Part shown: positions 53,609 through 62,989 of the stretch, in pieces
How the letters are laid out: each line of letters opens with the position of its first letter
Position numbering within the stretch: the stretch's first letter is position 1
Made by a program: the position numbers and the translations under genes
Assembly: GCA_943329845.2 (NCBI GenBank)
Contig: CALQFM020000008.1
Coordinates: 20,007 to 84,006, forward strand
DNA: 64,000 nt
DNA from: Candidatus Kuenenia stuttgartensis
GTDB lineage: Bacteria > Pseudomonadota > Alphaproteobacteria > SMXS01
Direction: 5' to 3'
The notes under the pieces: model-generated
The model's database searches: none
What the model was told of the DNA's origin: nothing
What the model saw: the letters and a program-made list of their open reading frames with translations, nothing else

Positions 53609-53744
53609 GGATCGCCGGCCCCACCTTCGCGCCTGTCATCTTCAGGCATGCCTGCCGTATGCGCCTTGCACGACGCTCCGTCAACCGGCCTTGGCCCCGG
53701 GCGCGGAACGACGGTATGGTGATGCAGCCCAACGGAGACCATCG

Positions 53745-54173
53745 ATGAAGCCAATCCACCTGCTGTTTGCCCTGGCCGCGCTGACGCTCGCCGCCTGCGC
53801 CTCGGACAAGGCCGGCGGACCCGATCCGGAGGACGCACTGGGCAAGCCGTCGGCGGTCACAATCCCGGCGGCCTCCTCGACCCCGTCAGGCATGGGCCAG
53901 GGCGACGCCAACGCGGTGATCTGCGACACGGTGGCCGGCTTCGCCTGCCCCGACGGCCAGTATTGCAAGTTCGACGGCGGCGCCTGCGGCATCGAGAAGA
54001 AAACCGGCGTCTGCGTCAACAAGCCGCAGATCTGCACCAGGGAGTACCGGCCGCAATGCGGCTGCGACGGCAAGACCTACGGCAACGCCTGCGGCGCGGC
54101 GGCGGAAGGCAAGAACATCGACTACGAGGGCGAATGCAAGCCGGCAGAGGGCGCGGCGACGCCGGACAAATAA
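53745..54173 (+). CDS. Kazal-type protease-inhibitor-like lipoprotein
   Basis: This 142-residue protein has a lipoprotein signal (LLFALAALTLAAC) and a cysteine-rich domain with CTREYRPQCGCDGKTYGNAC and a final YEGEC, matching the Kazal fold. Eight or more cysteines should form disulphides in the periplasm or on the cell surface. It may protect envelope proteins from serine proteases; specificity is unknown. ATG 53745 follows GGAGA; it is convergent with the DNA ligase gene. Confidence 0.85.
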   Translation: MKPIHLLFALAALTLAACASDKAGGPDPEDALGKPSAVTIPAASSTPSGMGQGDANAVICDTVAGFACPDGQYCKFDGGACGIEKKTGVCVNKPQICTREYRPQCGCDGKTYGNACGAAAEGKNIDYEGECKPAEGAATPDK

Positions 54174-54178
54174 CGGCG

Positions 54179-55756
54179 CTACTCCAGCATCTTCTCCAAC
54201 AGCGCCAGCTCGTCCGCCTCCCTCGGCGGCTTGTCCCACCTGATGCGGTTGATCCTCGGAAACCGCATGGCGACCCCTGACTTGTGCCGGCTCGAGCGTT
54301 GCAAGCCCTCGAACGCCACTTCCAGCACCAGGCCCTTGTCGGGCTCGTGGGTCACTTCGCGGACCGGGCCAAAGCTGTTGACGGTGTTGTCGCGCACGAA
54401 CCGGTCGAGCAGCTTCAGCTCGTCGTCGGTGAAGCCGAAATAGGCCTTGCCGACGGGCACCAGCGCACCGTCCTTCCAGACGCCGAACGTATAGTCGGAA
54501 TAGAACGACGACCGCCGTCCGCTGCCGCGCTGGGCGTAAAGCAGCACGGCGTCAACCAGGAACGGGTCGCGCTTCCATTTCCACCAGTAGCCTTTCGGCC
54601 GGCCGGCGAGATACGGGCTGTCACCGCGCTTGAGCATGACGCCCTCGATGCTCTCGGCCTCGGCATGGCCGCGCAGGTCGGTCAGGTCGTCGAAATTCGT
54701 GAACGGGATCAGCGGCGACAGGCCGATGCGCGGCTCGCCCTGCGCGGCGACCCACGCCTCCAGCCGGGCGCGGCGCTCGTCGAAGGGCAGAGGGCGAAGG
54801 TCCTCGCCGTCCTCGACCAGCAGGTCGTAGACCCGCAGGCCGGCGGGAAATTCGAAAAGCTGCTTCTTCCCCACGGTCTTGCGGTTCAGCCGCTGCTGCA
54901 GGTCGGAGAACGGCGCGACCGAGCCGTCGCGCACCACCAGCAACTCGCCGTCGATGGCCGCCTCGAAATGCATGGCCTCGATCAGGTCAGGGAACGCGCC
55001 GGAAATGTCCTCGCCGGTGCGGCTGTAGAGCCGCTTCACGCCGCCTTCGGACACCGCCTGCACCCTGATGCCGTCCCATTTCCACTCGGCCCGGTAGTCG
55101 GCCGGGTCCATGCGGGCGAAATCCGCCTCCTCGACCGGATGGGACAGCATCACCGGCCGGAACGGCGCGAGTGCGCCGTGCTCGGGACGTGCGGCAAGGC
55201 CGTCCGCCCAGGCGAACAGGTCCAGATAGGGCGGCGCCAGGCCGTGCCAGACCTCCTCGACCTCGGCGACGTCCAGGTTCCCATACTGGGCCAGCGCCTG
55301 CTTGGCGAGGCGGGCCGACACGCCGATGCGCATGGCGCCGGTGATCAGCTTCAGCAGCGCCCAGCGGCCGTTTTCGTCCAGCGCGTCGAGCCAGCCGGCG
55401 ATCCGCCCCGGCATGTCGAGTTTCGAGGTCCGGTCCAGTTCCTCGACGATCTCCGACAGGTCGGGCACCCGGTTGACGCCGCGGCGCACCGGCCACATCA
55501 GCGCGATGGTCTCGGCGGTGTCGCCCACATAGTCGCGGGACCAGCGGAACAGAGCGGGATCCGTGCGCTCCTCGATCAGCCCGCGGATCATGGCCGGCTT
55601 AGCGTGCCTGAAGTCCAGCGTGCCGGTCATGGCGGCGAGCGCATAGCCCCGGTCCGGGTCGGGCACATGCCGGAAATAGTCGACGATCAGCGCCAGCTTG
55701 TCGTTGCGGCCGGGCGTGTAGGACAGCCGGTCGAGCAGCTCGGCGAAGCGGTTCAC
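54179..55756 (-). CDS. ATP-dependent DNA ligase of the Lhr-associated cluster
   Basis: This 525-residue ligase has the adenylation lysine in EWKWDGIRVQAV, then YSRTGEDISGAFPDL, DGELLVV and the nucleotidyltransferase end WWKWKRDP. It joins nicks using ATP. It overlaps the exonuclease gene by 4 bases and is part of the Exo-Lig-Lhr-MPE repair set described in Pseudomonas putida. It lacks the LigD polymerase and nuclease domains, so it is the stand-alone form. Confidence 0.93.
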   Translation of the reverse strand: MNRFAELLDRLSYTPGRNDKLALIVDYFRHVPDPDRGYALAAMTGTLDFRHAKPAMIRGLIEERTDPALFRWSRDYVGDTAETIALMWPVRRGVNRVPDLSEIVEELDRTSKLDMPGRIAGWLDALDENGRWALLKLITGAMRIGVSARLAKQALAQYGNLDVAEVEEVWHGLAPPYLDLFAWADGLAARPEHGALAPFRPVMLSHPVEEADFARMDPADYRAEWKWDGIRVQAVSEGGVKRLYSRTGEDISGAFPDLIEAMHFEAAIDGELLVVRDGSVAPFSDLQQRLNRKTVGKKQLFEFPAGLRVYDLLVEDGEDLRPLPFDERRARLEAWVAAQGEPRIGLSPLIPFTNFDDLTDLRGHAEAESIEGVMLKRGDSPYLAGRPKGYWWKWKRDPFLVDAVLLYAQRGSGRRSSFYSDYTFGVWKDGALVPVGKAYFGFTDDELKLLDRFVRDNTVNSFGPVREVTHEPDKGLVLEVAFEGLQRSSRHKSGVAMRFPRINRIRWDKPPREADELALLEKMLE

Positions 55757-56817
55757 GCGGGCTCTCCAGCGGCGTCCTCGGCGGATTTCAGGTTGTCGCC
55801 GCGTGGGCCTTCGCCGTCTTCCTCGTCATAGCCGGCGAGATTCAGCGGCCTGGCCTTGAGGCCGTTCAGCCCGGCCCAGTGCACCAGCGGCTCCTCGCGG
55901 CCATGGGTCACCCACACTTCCTGCGGCGACAGCTCCAGCAGGGTGCCGGTCAGCTCGTCCCAGTCGGCGTGGTCGGAGATCACCAGCGGCAGCTCGATGC
56001 CGCCCTGGCGCGCCCGCGCGCGCACCCGCATCCAGCCGCTGGCGAAGGCGTTGACCGGCTCGGGCAGCCGCCGGCTCCAGCGGTCGCCCAGCGCCGAGGG
56101 CGGTGCGATGACGATCTTGCTCATCATCTCGCCCTTCACCGCGTCCTTGGTCAGCCGCAGGTCGCCCAGCTCGACGCCCAGGCTTTCATAGAGCGCACAG
56201 AGCTTCTCCATGGCGCCGTGGATATAGACCGGCGCGTCGTAGCCGCCCTGGCGCAGCAACTTGATGATCCGCTGCGCCTTGCCCAGCGCATAGGCGCCAA
56301 TCAGCACGCAGCGTTCGGGGAACACGTCCAGCATGTGCAGCGCCTTGGCCACTTCCTTGCCGTCGTCGGGGTGGCGGAAGACGGGGAGGCCGAAGGTCGC
56401 CTCGGTGATGAACACGTCGCACGGCACCGGCTCGAACGGCGCGCAGGTGGGATCGGGCCGCCTTTTGTAGTCGCCGGAGACGACGATGCGCCGGCCATGG
56501 GCCTCGATCACCGCCTGGGCGCTGCCCAGCACGTGCCCTGCGGGCGACAGCCAGACCGTGGCGTCGCCGATCCGGTGTTTTTCTCCGTAACGGGCGGCCT
56601 GCTGCGACGGCGTGAAATCCGCGCCGTAGCGCGCGCCCATGATGGCCAGCGTCTCCTTCGTGGCCAGCACCGAGCCGTGCCCTGCGCGGGCATGGTCCGA
56701 ATGGCCATGCGTCACCACGGCCCTGGGCGACGGGCGTGTCGGGTCGATATAGAAATCGCCGGGCGGGCAATAGAGACCCTTCGGCGTCGGGCAGACGATG
56801 TCGGTGAAGGCTTTCAT
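55753..56817 (-). CDS. Ligase-associated DNA exonuclease (metallo-beta-lactamase/beta-CASP fold)
   Basis: This 354-residue enzyme has the metal-binding HGHSDHARAG, LSPAGHVLGSAQ and VVSGDYKRRPD motifs of the beta-CASP family, and VISDHADWDELT near the C-terminus. The Pseudomonas relative is a DNA exonuclease. It starts at 56817 and is coupled to the ligase gene. No Shine-Dalgarno is visible before the ATG. It diverges from the helicase gene around a LexA-type box. Confidence 0.9.
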   Translation of the reverse strand: MKAFTDIVCPTPKGLYCPPGDFYIDPTRPSPRAVVTHGHSDHARAGHGSVLATKETLAIMGARYGADFTPSQQAARYGEKHRIGDATVWLSPAGHVLGSAQAVIEAHGRRIVVSGDYKRRPDPTCAPFEPVPCDVFITEATFGLPVFRHPDDGKEVAKALHMLDVFPERCVLIGAYALGKAQRIIKLLRQGGYDAPVYIHGAMEKLCALYESLGVELGDLRLTKDAVKGEMMSKIVIAPPSALGDRWSRRLPEPVNAFASGWMRVRARARQGGIELPLVISDHADWDELTGTLLELSPQEVWVTHGREEPLVHWAGLNGLKARPLNLAGYDEEDGEGPRGDNLKSAEDAAGEPA

Positions 56818-56874
56818 GAAGGAAAGAACATCAGGCGCCGCGGTTTCGTTTCAAGGGACGGGCATAAAGCACCT

Positions 56875-56889
56875 GTTCCCATTCTGTTC
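56875..56889. promoter_or_regulatory. Candidate LexA (SOS) box, GTTC-N7-GTTC
   Basis: GTTC at 56875-56878 and GTTC at 56886-56889 are separated by exactly 7 bases (ccattct). GTTC-N7-GTTC is the known alphaproteobacterial LexA operator. It lies in the 91-base gap between the divergent Exo-Lig and Lhr-MPE operons, 19 bases before the helicase start codon. LexA binding would tie both halves of the cluster to DNA damage. Confidence 0.65.
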
Positions 56890-56908
56890 CATTCCGGTAG
56901 ATTAGGCC

Positions 56909-59449
56909 ATGGATTCGTCGCACCCGCTTCCCGTGTCGCTGCCGCCCGTGTTCCGGGAGTGGTTCGCCGCGCGCGGCTGGGCGATCCGGCGGCACCAGCA
57001 GGAATTGCTCGACCTGACCGAAGCGGGACGTTCGGCGCTGCTGGTCGCGCCGACCGGCGCCGGCAAGACGCTGGCCGGTTTCCTGCCGCCGCTGATCGAG
57101 CTGTACCACGAGCTGCAGGGGCCGCCCGCCGAGCGAAGACGCGGCCTGCACACGCTCTACATCTCGCCGCTCAAGGCGCTGGCCGTCGACATCGCCCGCA
57201 ATCTGGAGGCGCCGTCTAGGGAGATGAAGCTGGGCGTGCGGATCGAGACCCGCACCGGCGACACGCCGATCGAGAAGCGCGCGCGCCAGCGCCGCGATCC
57301 GCCGGACATATTGCTCACCACACCGGAGCAGCTCGCCCTGCTGCTGTCGCACAAGGACGCGGGCGACCTGTTCGGCGGGCTGCGCACCATCGTGCTCGAC
57401 GAACTGCATGCCATCGAGAACACCAAGCGCGGCGACCTGCTTTCCCTCGGTCTGGGCAGGCTGGCGAGCCTCGCTCCGCAGGCCCGCCGGGTCGGCCTGT
57501 CGGCGACGGTCGCCGATCCGGACCGCCTGCGGCGCTACCTGGTGCCGCAGTTTCCGGGCCACGAACGCATGGCCGATCTGGTGGTGGCCGATGCGGGCGC
57601 GCCGCCTGACGTCGCCATCCTGCGCACCCGCGAGCGGATTCCGTGGGCCGGCCACCGCGGCGCCTACGCCATGCCCGAGATCATGGCTGCGATCAAGGCG
57701 GTGCGCTCGGCGCTGCTGTTCGTCAACACCCGCTCGCAGGCCGAGGCCAGCTTTCAGGCGCTGTGGCAGCTGAACGACGAGAACCTGCCCATCGCGCTGC
57801 ATCACGGCTCGCTGTCGGTCGAGCAGCGCCGCAGGGTCGAGCAGGCGATGACCCTGGGCAAGCTGCGCGCCGTGGTCTGCACCTCGACCCTCGAACTGGG
57901 CGTCGACTGGGGCGCCATCGACCTGGTCATCCAGCTCGGCGCGCCCAAGGGGTCGTCGCGGATGATGCAGCGGATCGGCCGCTCCAACCACCGGCTGGAC
58001 GAGCCGTCTCAGGCGCTGTTCGTGCCGACCAACCGGTTCGAGGTGCTGGAATGCGTGGCCGCCAAGCAGGCCATCGAGGAAGGCATCCAGGACGGCGACC
58101 TGCCGCGCCCCGGCGGCCTCGACGTGCTGGCCCAGCATGTCGTGGGCCGCGGCTGCGCCGATCCGTTCGACATGGAGACGCTCTACGAGGAAATCACCGC
58201 CGCAGCGCCCTACGCCCATCTCGACCGCCAGACGGTCGAGCGGGTGGTGGATTTCGCGGCCACCGGCGGCTACGCGCTGCGCCGCTACGAGCAGTACCAC
58301 AAGCTTGAGCGGCTGCAGGACGGCCGATACACCATCGCCTCGCGCAAGGCGGCGCAGCAGTACCGGCTGAACGTGGGCACCATCGTCGAGGCGCCGATGA
58401 TCAAGCTGCGCTCCATCAAGCGCGGCGGCAAGGGGCGCGGGACCGGCGCCGCGCCCAAGGTCACCCATGTGGCGGGCAAGCCGGTCGGCCGCGCCGGGTT
58501 CCACATCGGCGAGGTGGAGGAGTGGTTCATCGAGCAGCTCCGCCCCGGCGACACCTTCCTGTTCGCCGGCCAGGTCTGGCGCTTCGAGGGCATGGCCGAA
58601 AACGAGGCCTATGCTTCCAAGACCGACGGGAAGGAACCCATGGTGCCGTCCTACATGGGCGGCAAGTTCCCGCTGTCGACGTTCCTCGCCTCCCGCGTCC
58701 GCGCCCTGCTGGCCGATCCGGAGCAGTGGCGCTTCCTGCCCGGGCAGGTGAGCTGGTGGCTTGATCTGCAGCGCGCCAAGTCGTCGATCCCCAAGGCCGA
58801 GCAGATGCTGGTCGAGACATTTCCGCGTGGCTCGCGCCATTACCTGGCCTGCTATCCGTTCGAGGGGCGCCTTGCCCACCAGACGCTCGGCATGCTGCTG
58901 ACCCAGCGGCTCGAGAAGATGCGGATGAAGCCCATGGGCTTCATGGCCAACGACTATGCGCTCACCGTGTGGGCGCTGGGCGACATGTCGACGCTGGACA
59001 TGCACAGGCTGTTCTCCGACGAGGGCGTCGGCGATGGGCTCGACGCGTGGATGGCGGATTCCAACCTGCTGAAGCGCACCTTCCGCACCTGCGCCACCAT
59101 CGCCGGCCTGATCGACCGCCGCCATCCGGGCCACGAAAAGACCGGCCGGCAGATGATGGTGAACTCGGATCTGATTTATGAGGTGTTGGGGAGGCACGAG
59201 CCCGACCATATCCTGTTGCAGGCGACCCGCGAGGACGTGTCGGCGGGCCTGCTCGACCTGGCGCGCATGCGCCAGCTGCTGGAACGGATATGGCCCGCCG
59301 GGCGCATCCTGCACCGTACGCTGGCGCAGATCTCGCCGCTGGCGGTGCCGCTGATGATGGAGATCGGCCGGGAATCCATCGGCGTCGAGGCGAACGAGGA
59401 GTTGTTGTCCGAAGTGGCGGACGAGTTCATGGAGATCCTGAATGGCTGA
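56909..59449 (+). CDS. Ligase-associated DEXH-box helicase (Lhr-core)
   Basis: This 846-residue superfamily 2 helicase has Walker A VAPTGAGKTLAG, DELHAI in place of DEAH, SATV, and motif VI region MQRIGRSNHRLDE. The downstream winged-helix and Lhr-core regions are present (GTIVEAPMIKLRSI, FPRGSRHYLACYPFEGRL, in pieces). It unwinds DNA 3' to 5'. Its stop overlaps the next gene by 8 bases. It belongs with the ligase and exonuclease on the opposite strand. Confidence 0.93.
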   Translation: MDSSHPLPVSLPPVFREWFAARGWAIRRHQQELLDLTEAGRSALLVAPTGAGKTLAGFLPPLIELYHELQGPPAERRRGLHTLYISPLKALAVDIARNLEAPSREMKLGVRIETRTGDTPIEKRARQRRDPPDILLTTPEQLALLLSHKDAGDLFGGLRTIVLDELHAIENTKRGDLLSLGLGRLASLAPQARRVGLSATVADPDRLRRYLVPQFPGHERMADLVVADAGAPPDVAILRTRERIPWAGHRGAYAMPEIMAAIKAVRSALLFVNTRSQAEASFQALWQLNDENLPIALHHGSLSVEQRRRVEQAMTLGKLRAVVCTSTLELGVDWGAIDLVIQLGAPKGSSRMMQRIGRSNHRLDEPSQALFVPTNRFEVLECVAAKQAIEEGIQDGDLPRPGGLDVLAQHVVGRGCADPFDMETLYEEITAAAPYAHLDRQTVERVVDFAATGGYALRRYEQYHKLERLQDGRYTIASRKAAQQYRLNVGTIVEAPMIKLRSIKRGGKGRGTGAAPKVTHVAGKPVGRAGFHIGEVEEWFIEQLRPGDTFLFAGQVWRFEGMAENEAYASKTDGKEPMVPSYMGGKFPLSTFLASRVRALLADPEQWRFLPGQVSWWLDLQRAKSSIPKAEQMLVETFPRGSRHYLACYPFEGRLAHQTLGMLLTQRLEKMRMKPMGFMANDYALTVWALGDMSTLDMHRLFSDEGVGDGLDAWMADSNLLKRTFRTCATIAGLIDRRHPGHEKTGRQMMVNSDLIYEVLGRHEPDHILLQATREDVSAGLLDLARMRQLLERIWPAGRILHRTLAQISPLAVPLMMEIGRESIGVEANEELLSEVADEFMEILNG

Positions 59450-60140
59450 AGCGACAGCCGCCAACGAGCTGGCGATGGCTTCGGTGAACGGCGCCGGGCT
59501 GGTGTTCGACCGCTCGGGCGCCGCGTGGTGGCCGGAGGAGTGGCTGCTGGTCGTGGCCGACCTGCACTTCGAGAAGGGCTCGTCGTTCGCGGCGCGGCGC
59601 GGCGTGCTGCTGCCGCCCTACGACACCCGCGAAACCCTGGCGCGGCTGGAAACGGCCTGCGAGCGCTACCGGCCCAAGACCGTGATCGCGCTGGGCGACA
59701 GCTTCCACGACCTGGGCGCGGCCGGGCGCCTGTCGGCCGACGACATCGCCCGCATCCGCGCGCTCACCGCCGGCCACGAATGGTACTGGATCGAGGGCAA
59801 CCACGATCCCAAGCCGCCGGAGGATCTGGGCGGCTGGTGCGTCGCCATGCTGGCCTGCGGGCCGCTGGTGTTCCGGCATCTGCCCCAGCCCGGCAGCCAG
59901 CAGGGCGAGGTCGCGGGCCACCTGCATCCGGCGGCGCGCGTCGTGGCCCGCGGGCGGAGTCTGAGGCGCCGCTGCTTCGTCACCGATGGCAACCGGCTGA
60001 TCCTGCCGTCGTTCGGCGCGTATACCGGCGGGCTGGACGTGCTCGACCGAGCGTTCGCCTTCCTGTTCTCCGATCCGTTCCACGCCTGGATGATCGGCCA
60101 GGACCGGGTCTATCCGGTGGCGAGCCGGAAGCTTGGCTGA
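59442..60140 (+). CDS. pdeM: Ligase-associated DNA damage response endonuclease PdeM (MPE)
   Basis: The 232-residue binuclear metallophosphoesterase has VVADLHFEKG, LGDSFHD, WIEGNHDP and VAGHLHPAARV, all metal-ligand motifs. The Pseudomonas homologue is a manganese-dependent endonuclease that cuts single-stranded DNA. ATG 59442 overlaps the helicase stop by 8 bases. It completes the repair set. No signal peptide is seen. Confidence 0.92.
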   Translation: MAEATAANELAMASVNGAGLVFDRSGAAWWPEEWLLVVADLHFEKGSSFAARRGVLLPPYDTRETLARLETACERYRPKTVIALGDSFHDLGAAGRLSADDIARIRALTAGHEWYWIEGNHDPKPPEDLGGWCVAMLACGPLVFRHLPQPGSQQGEVAGHLHPAARVVARGRSLRRRCFVTDGNRLILPSFGAYTGGLDVLDRAFAFLFSDPFHAWMIGQDRVYPVASRKLG

Positions 60141-60212
60141 TCGTCAACCTTCCCACGTGCCTTGGGCTTCGCTCGGGGTTTATGGTTCTCACCCTGGCCG
60201 AGTGCGGGAACG

Positions 60213-61202
60213 ATGACAGCCACAGCGAGCGCCAATCCCCGGTTGCCGAGCGCCGCCATGCGCGCGCCAGTGATGGCGGCGCTCAGCGACCGGCTCGACG
60301 CCGTGGCCGATGCCGTCCCACGGGAAGCACCCATCATCTATTTCGACGTACCGGTTCATTTCAACATCGGCGACCTGTTGATACTGGCCGGCACGGAGAC
60401 CTGGCTGAAGCGGCACGGGCGTCGGGTCACCCATCGCTTCAGTGTCCGGGACTACCGGCGTTTCCTGCAGTCGGTGACCGAGGATCACGTGCTGCTGTTT
60501 CATGGCGGCGGCAACATGGGCGACCTTTGGCGCGAGCACGAGGCTTTGCGGCAGGACGTTCTGCGGCGCTTCCCGCGCAACAAGGCGGTGCTGCTGCCCC
60601 AGACCGTCCATTTCCGCAACGCGCAGGCCGCCAAGGCCTGCGGTGCCGCCTATCGCGAGCATGCCGACTGCACCGTTTTCGTCCGTGACGATACTTCACG
60701 CCGGCTGGTCGAGGAGCAGATGGGCGTGGCGTGCACGGTCGCACCCGACATGGCGCACGTGCTGTGGCATTCCGGCGCGCTGATTCCGCAGGGCAAAGGC
60801 GGCGAAGGAGAATTGTGTATCCGCCGGACCGACCAGGAAGCGTCACCCGGGCAACCCTTCGAGGGGATCGACTGGCACGACACCCTGACCTTGAACGACC
60901 GCATCCTGTTCCGGCTGCTGTCTCGTGCCATGCACTTGAACCGAAGTGGGGCTTTCCAGCGGTCTCTGATGAATGCCTGGAGTCTCCTGCGCGGCCAGGC
61001 GGTCGCGCGCGCGACGACCCTGCTGGATCGGCATGCCTCCATCCTGTCGGACCGCTTGCACGCGGCGATCCTGGGATGCCTGCTGGGCAAGGAGGTGACC
61101 ATCGTGGACAACAGCTACGGCAAGCTGTCGTCCTATTTCGATACCTGGATGCCCGGCATGATCCCGCGAGCCGGCGCCTGCGCGCTCGATCCGAGACTCT
61201 GA
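60213..61202 (+). CDS. Polysaccharide pyruvyl transferase-like protein
   Basis: This 329-residue protein contains HFNIGDLLILAGTETWL, LLFHGGGNMGDLWREHE and the C-terminal SILSDRLHAAILGCLLGK, all typical of the PF04230 polysaccharide pyruvyl transferase family (CsaB/WcaK-like). It would transfer pyruvate to a surface sugar. ATG 60213 has GGGAA just upstream; ATG 60258 is a further option. It is not next to other polysaccharide genes here. Confidence 0.87.
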   Translation: MTATASANPRLPSAAMRAPVMAALSDRLDAVADAVPREAPIIYFDVPVHFNIGDLLILAGTETWLKRHGRRVTHRFSVRDYRRFLQSVTEDHVLLFHGGGNMGDLWREHEALRQDVLRRFPRNKAVLLPQTVHFRNAQAAKACGAAYREHADCTVFVRDDTSRRLVEEQMGVACTVAPDMAHVLWHSGALIPQGKGGEGELCIRRTDQEASPGQPFEGIDWHDTLTLNDRILFRLLSRAMHLNRSGAFQRSLMNAWSLLRGQAVARATTLLDRHASILSDRLHAAILGCLLGKEVTIVDNSYGKLSSYFDTWMPGMIPRAGACALDPRL

Positions 61203-61230
61203 TCCGCCTTTGCGGCAGGCGGGCGGTGCG

Positions 61231-61601
61231 TCAGGCCGGTTGCTTCGCCACCAGCGCGCTCCGCAGATCCTCGAACGCCTCAAGGAAACCGTACAGCATG
61301 CCCCCCGGTACGCCGACCTCGCTCAGGGTTTCATGATAGACGTCGTAGATCGCGTCGAACTCGCTGTTCGACAGGCCCTTGCCCACGAGAGCGGCATGGG
61401 CGCGCGCCATCGCGTCAGGCACGTCCTCGGATTCGAAGTCAAGGTGCAGCCGCAGCGCGTCTTCGATGCCGGCGCGCATGCTCGGCCCGTCAACGGCCTC
61501 GAAATAGGCCCGCACCGCCGGATGCGCCTTGGCATGGCTGAAAAAGCATCCGAGGCGCGGTGCAGGCCTTCGGTGCCGCCGATATCCTGAAGCATTGACA
61601 T
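61231..61601 (-). pseudogene. Group 1 truncated haemoglobin, frameshifted
   Basis: From ATG 61601 the frame reads MSMLQDIGGTEGLHRASDAF, the start of a truncated globin, and then runs out of register. The rest of the globin (VRAYFEAVDGPSMRAG, AHAALVGKGLSNSEFD, LSEVGVPGG) is in the adjacent frame from about 61530 to the TGA at 61231. Adding one T to the run of five (plus-strand A-run 61541-61545) joins them into about 123 residues. The proximal haem histidine would be in ARAHAALVGK. This is a one-base deletion or a homopolymer error. Confidence 0.75.
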
Positions 61602-61750
61602 GACATGTTTCCCCTGTGTTGCGGGGGCATTGAACGCCTGCCGGGACGCCGCTTCATTGATGGCGATCAATCTGTTTCAGATGCCACGGGTGTGCCGGAC
61701 CAGCCAAGCCGTCAGATCTGTATTGCTTCGCGTTGCTCGCGGAATCGGAA

Positions 61751-62989
61751 CTATTTCAGGGTGTATCGGATTGGCAGGCGCTTCAGGCCGCTGACGAAGC
61801 TCGACTGCACCCAGGCGGGGAAGCCGTCGATCGCCAGATGGTCGAGCCGCGGGATCAGTTCGGCGAACAGCGCGCGCATCTCCATCTTGGCGAGGAACTG
61901 GCCCAGGCACAGATGCGGCCCGTGGCCGAAGGCGATGTGCCGGTTGGGCGTGCGATCGACGCGGAACTCGTTGGGCGCCTCGAACGCCTCCTCGTCCCGG
62001 TTTGCGGCGTGATACAGCAGCATCACCGCGTCGCCCTTGCGGATTTTCTGACCGCGCAGGACGTAGTCCTCGGTCGCCGTGCGCATGAAGTGCTTCACCG
62101 GCGTGGTCCAGCGGATCATTTCGTCGACCGCCGACGGGATCAGCGACGGGTCCGCCTTCAGCTTCTCCAGTTCCCACGGGCTGCGGATCAGTGCCAGCAG
62201 GCCGCCCGCCGTCGCAGAACTGGTGGTGTCGTGCCCTGCGGTGGCGATGATGATGTAGTAGGACATCGCCTCAAGGTGGCCGATGGGCCTGCCGTCGATG
62301 GTGGCGTTAGCGATCACCGTGGCCACGTCGTCCTGCGGATGGGCGCGGCGCGCCTCGGTCATGGCGGTGAAATAGGCGAAGAAGTCCTGCACCGTGCCCA
62401 TGTCCGGCGCCGGGGTGCGCTGCATGTCCGGATCCTGCGCCCCGAACAGCTCCTGGGTCAGCTTCAGCAACTGCGGCTCGTCGGATTCGGGCGCGCCCAG
62501 GATCATCATGATGACGTGCAGCGGATACCAGACAGCCACTTCCTTGACGAAGTCGCAGCTGCCGCCCTCGTCGGCCATGCGGTCGACCGTGCGTCTCGCC
62601 AGGTCGGCGATGCGGTCCTGCAGCTTGTTCAGGCTGCGCGGCTGGAACCATTCCTGGGTCATGGCGCGGAACACCCGGTGGTCCGGGTTGTCCATGTGGA
62701 TCAGGGTGCGCAGCAGTAGGTCGTTGCCGCCGGTGAAGGCGCGCACCGCCTCCTCCTGCTCGATGCTCTGCAGCACCGCGCGCGGGCCGTTCAGGAAGCG
62801 GTCGTTCTGACGCTCCAGCTCCATGATGTCGGCATGGCGGGTGATCGCCCAGAAAGGCCGGAACCCGGCAGGCTCGACCCAGGCGACGGGCGCGTTGCGG
62901 CGCATGTCGTCGAGCAGGGCAAGCAACTGACGCTCGTCGCCCCAGGTGCGCGGATCGGCGACGCCGGCATAGTCGGTCATGGTGCTCAT
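61751..62989 (-). CDS. Cytochrome P450
   Basis: This 412-residue soluble P450 has the haem motif FGHGPHLCLGQFLAKME, the I-helix ATAGHDTTSSA and the ExxR in DEMIRW. It needs external redox partners not found nearby. ATG 62989 is set by GGGAGG in the loop of a hairpin directly before it; an in-frame start at 63004 is less likely. The start region is the first copy of a 72-bp tandem duplication, so a second copy of the start and ribosome site lies upstream. Confidence 0.93.
   Translation of the reverse strand: MSTMTDYAGVADPRTWGDERQLLALLDDMRRNAPVAWVEPAGFRPFWAITRHADIMELERQNDRFLNGPRAVLQSIEQEEAVRAFTGGNDLLLRTLIHMDNPDHRVFRAMTQEWFQPRSLNKLQDRIADLARRTVDRMADEGGSCDFVKEVAVWYPLHVIMMILGAPESDEPQLLKLTQELFGAQDPDMQRTPAPDMGTVQDFFAYFTAMTEARRAHPQDDVATVIANATIDGRPIGHLEAMSYYIIIATAGHDTTSSATAGGLLALIRSPWELEKLKADPSLIPSAVDEMIRWTTPVKHFMRTATEDYVLRGQKIRKGDAVMLLYHAANRDEEAFEAPNEFRVDRTPNRHIAFGHGPHLCLGQFLAKMEMRALFAELIPRLDHLAIDGFPAWVQSSFVSGLKRLPIRYTLK

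Noticed and set aside
53605..53838. 77-codon minus-strand frame upstream of the zincin gene
   Set aside because: Arginine/proline-rich, overlaps the Kazal gene start in antisense and has no ribosome site or family likeness.
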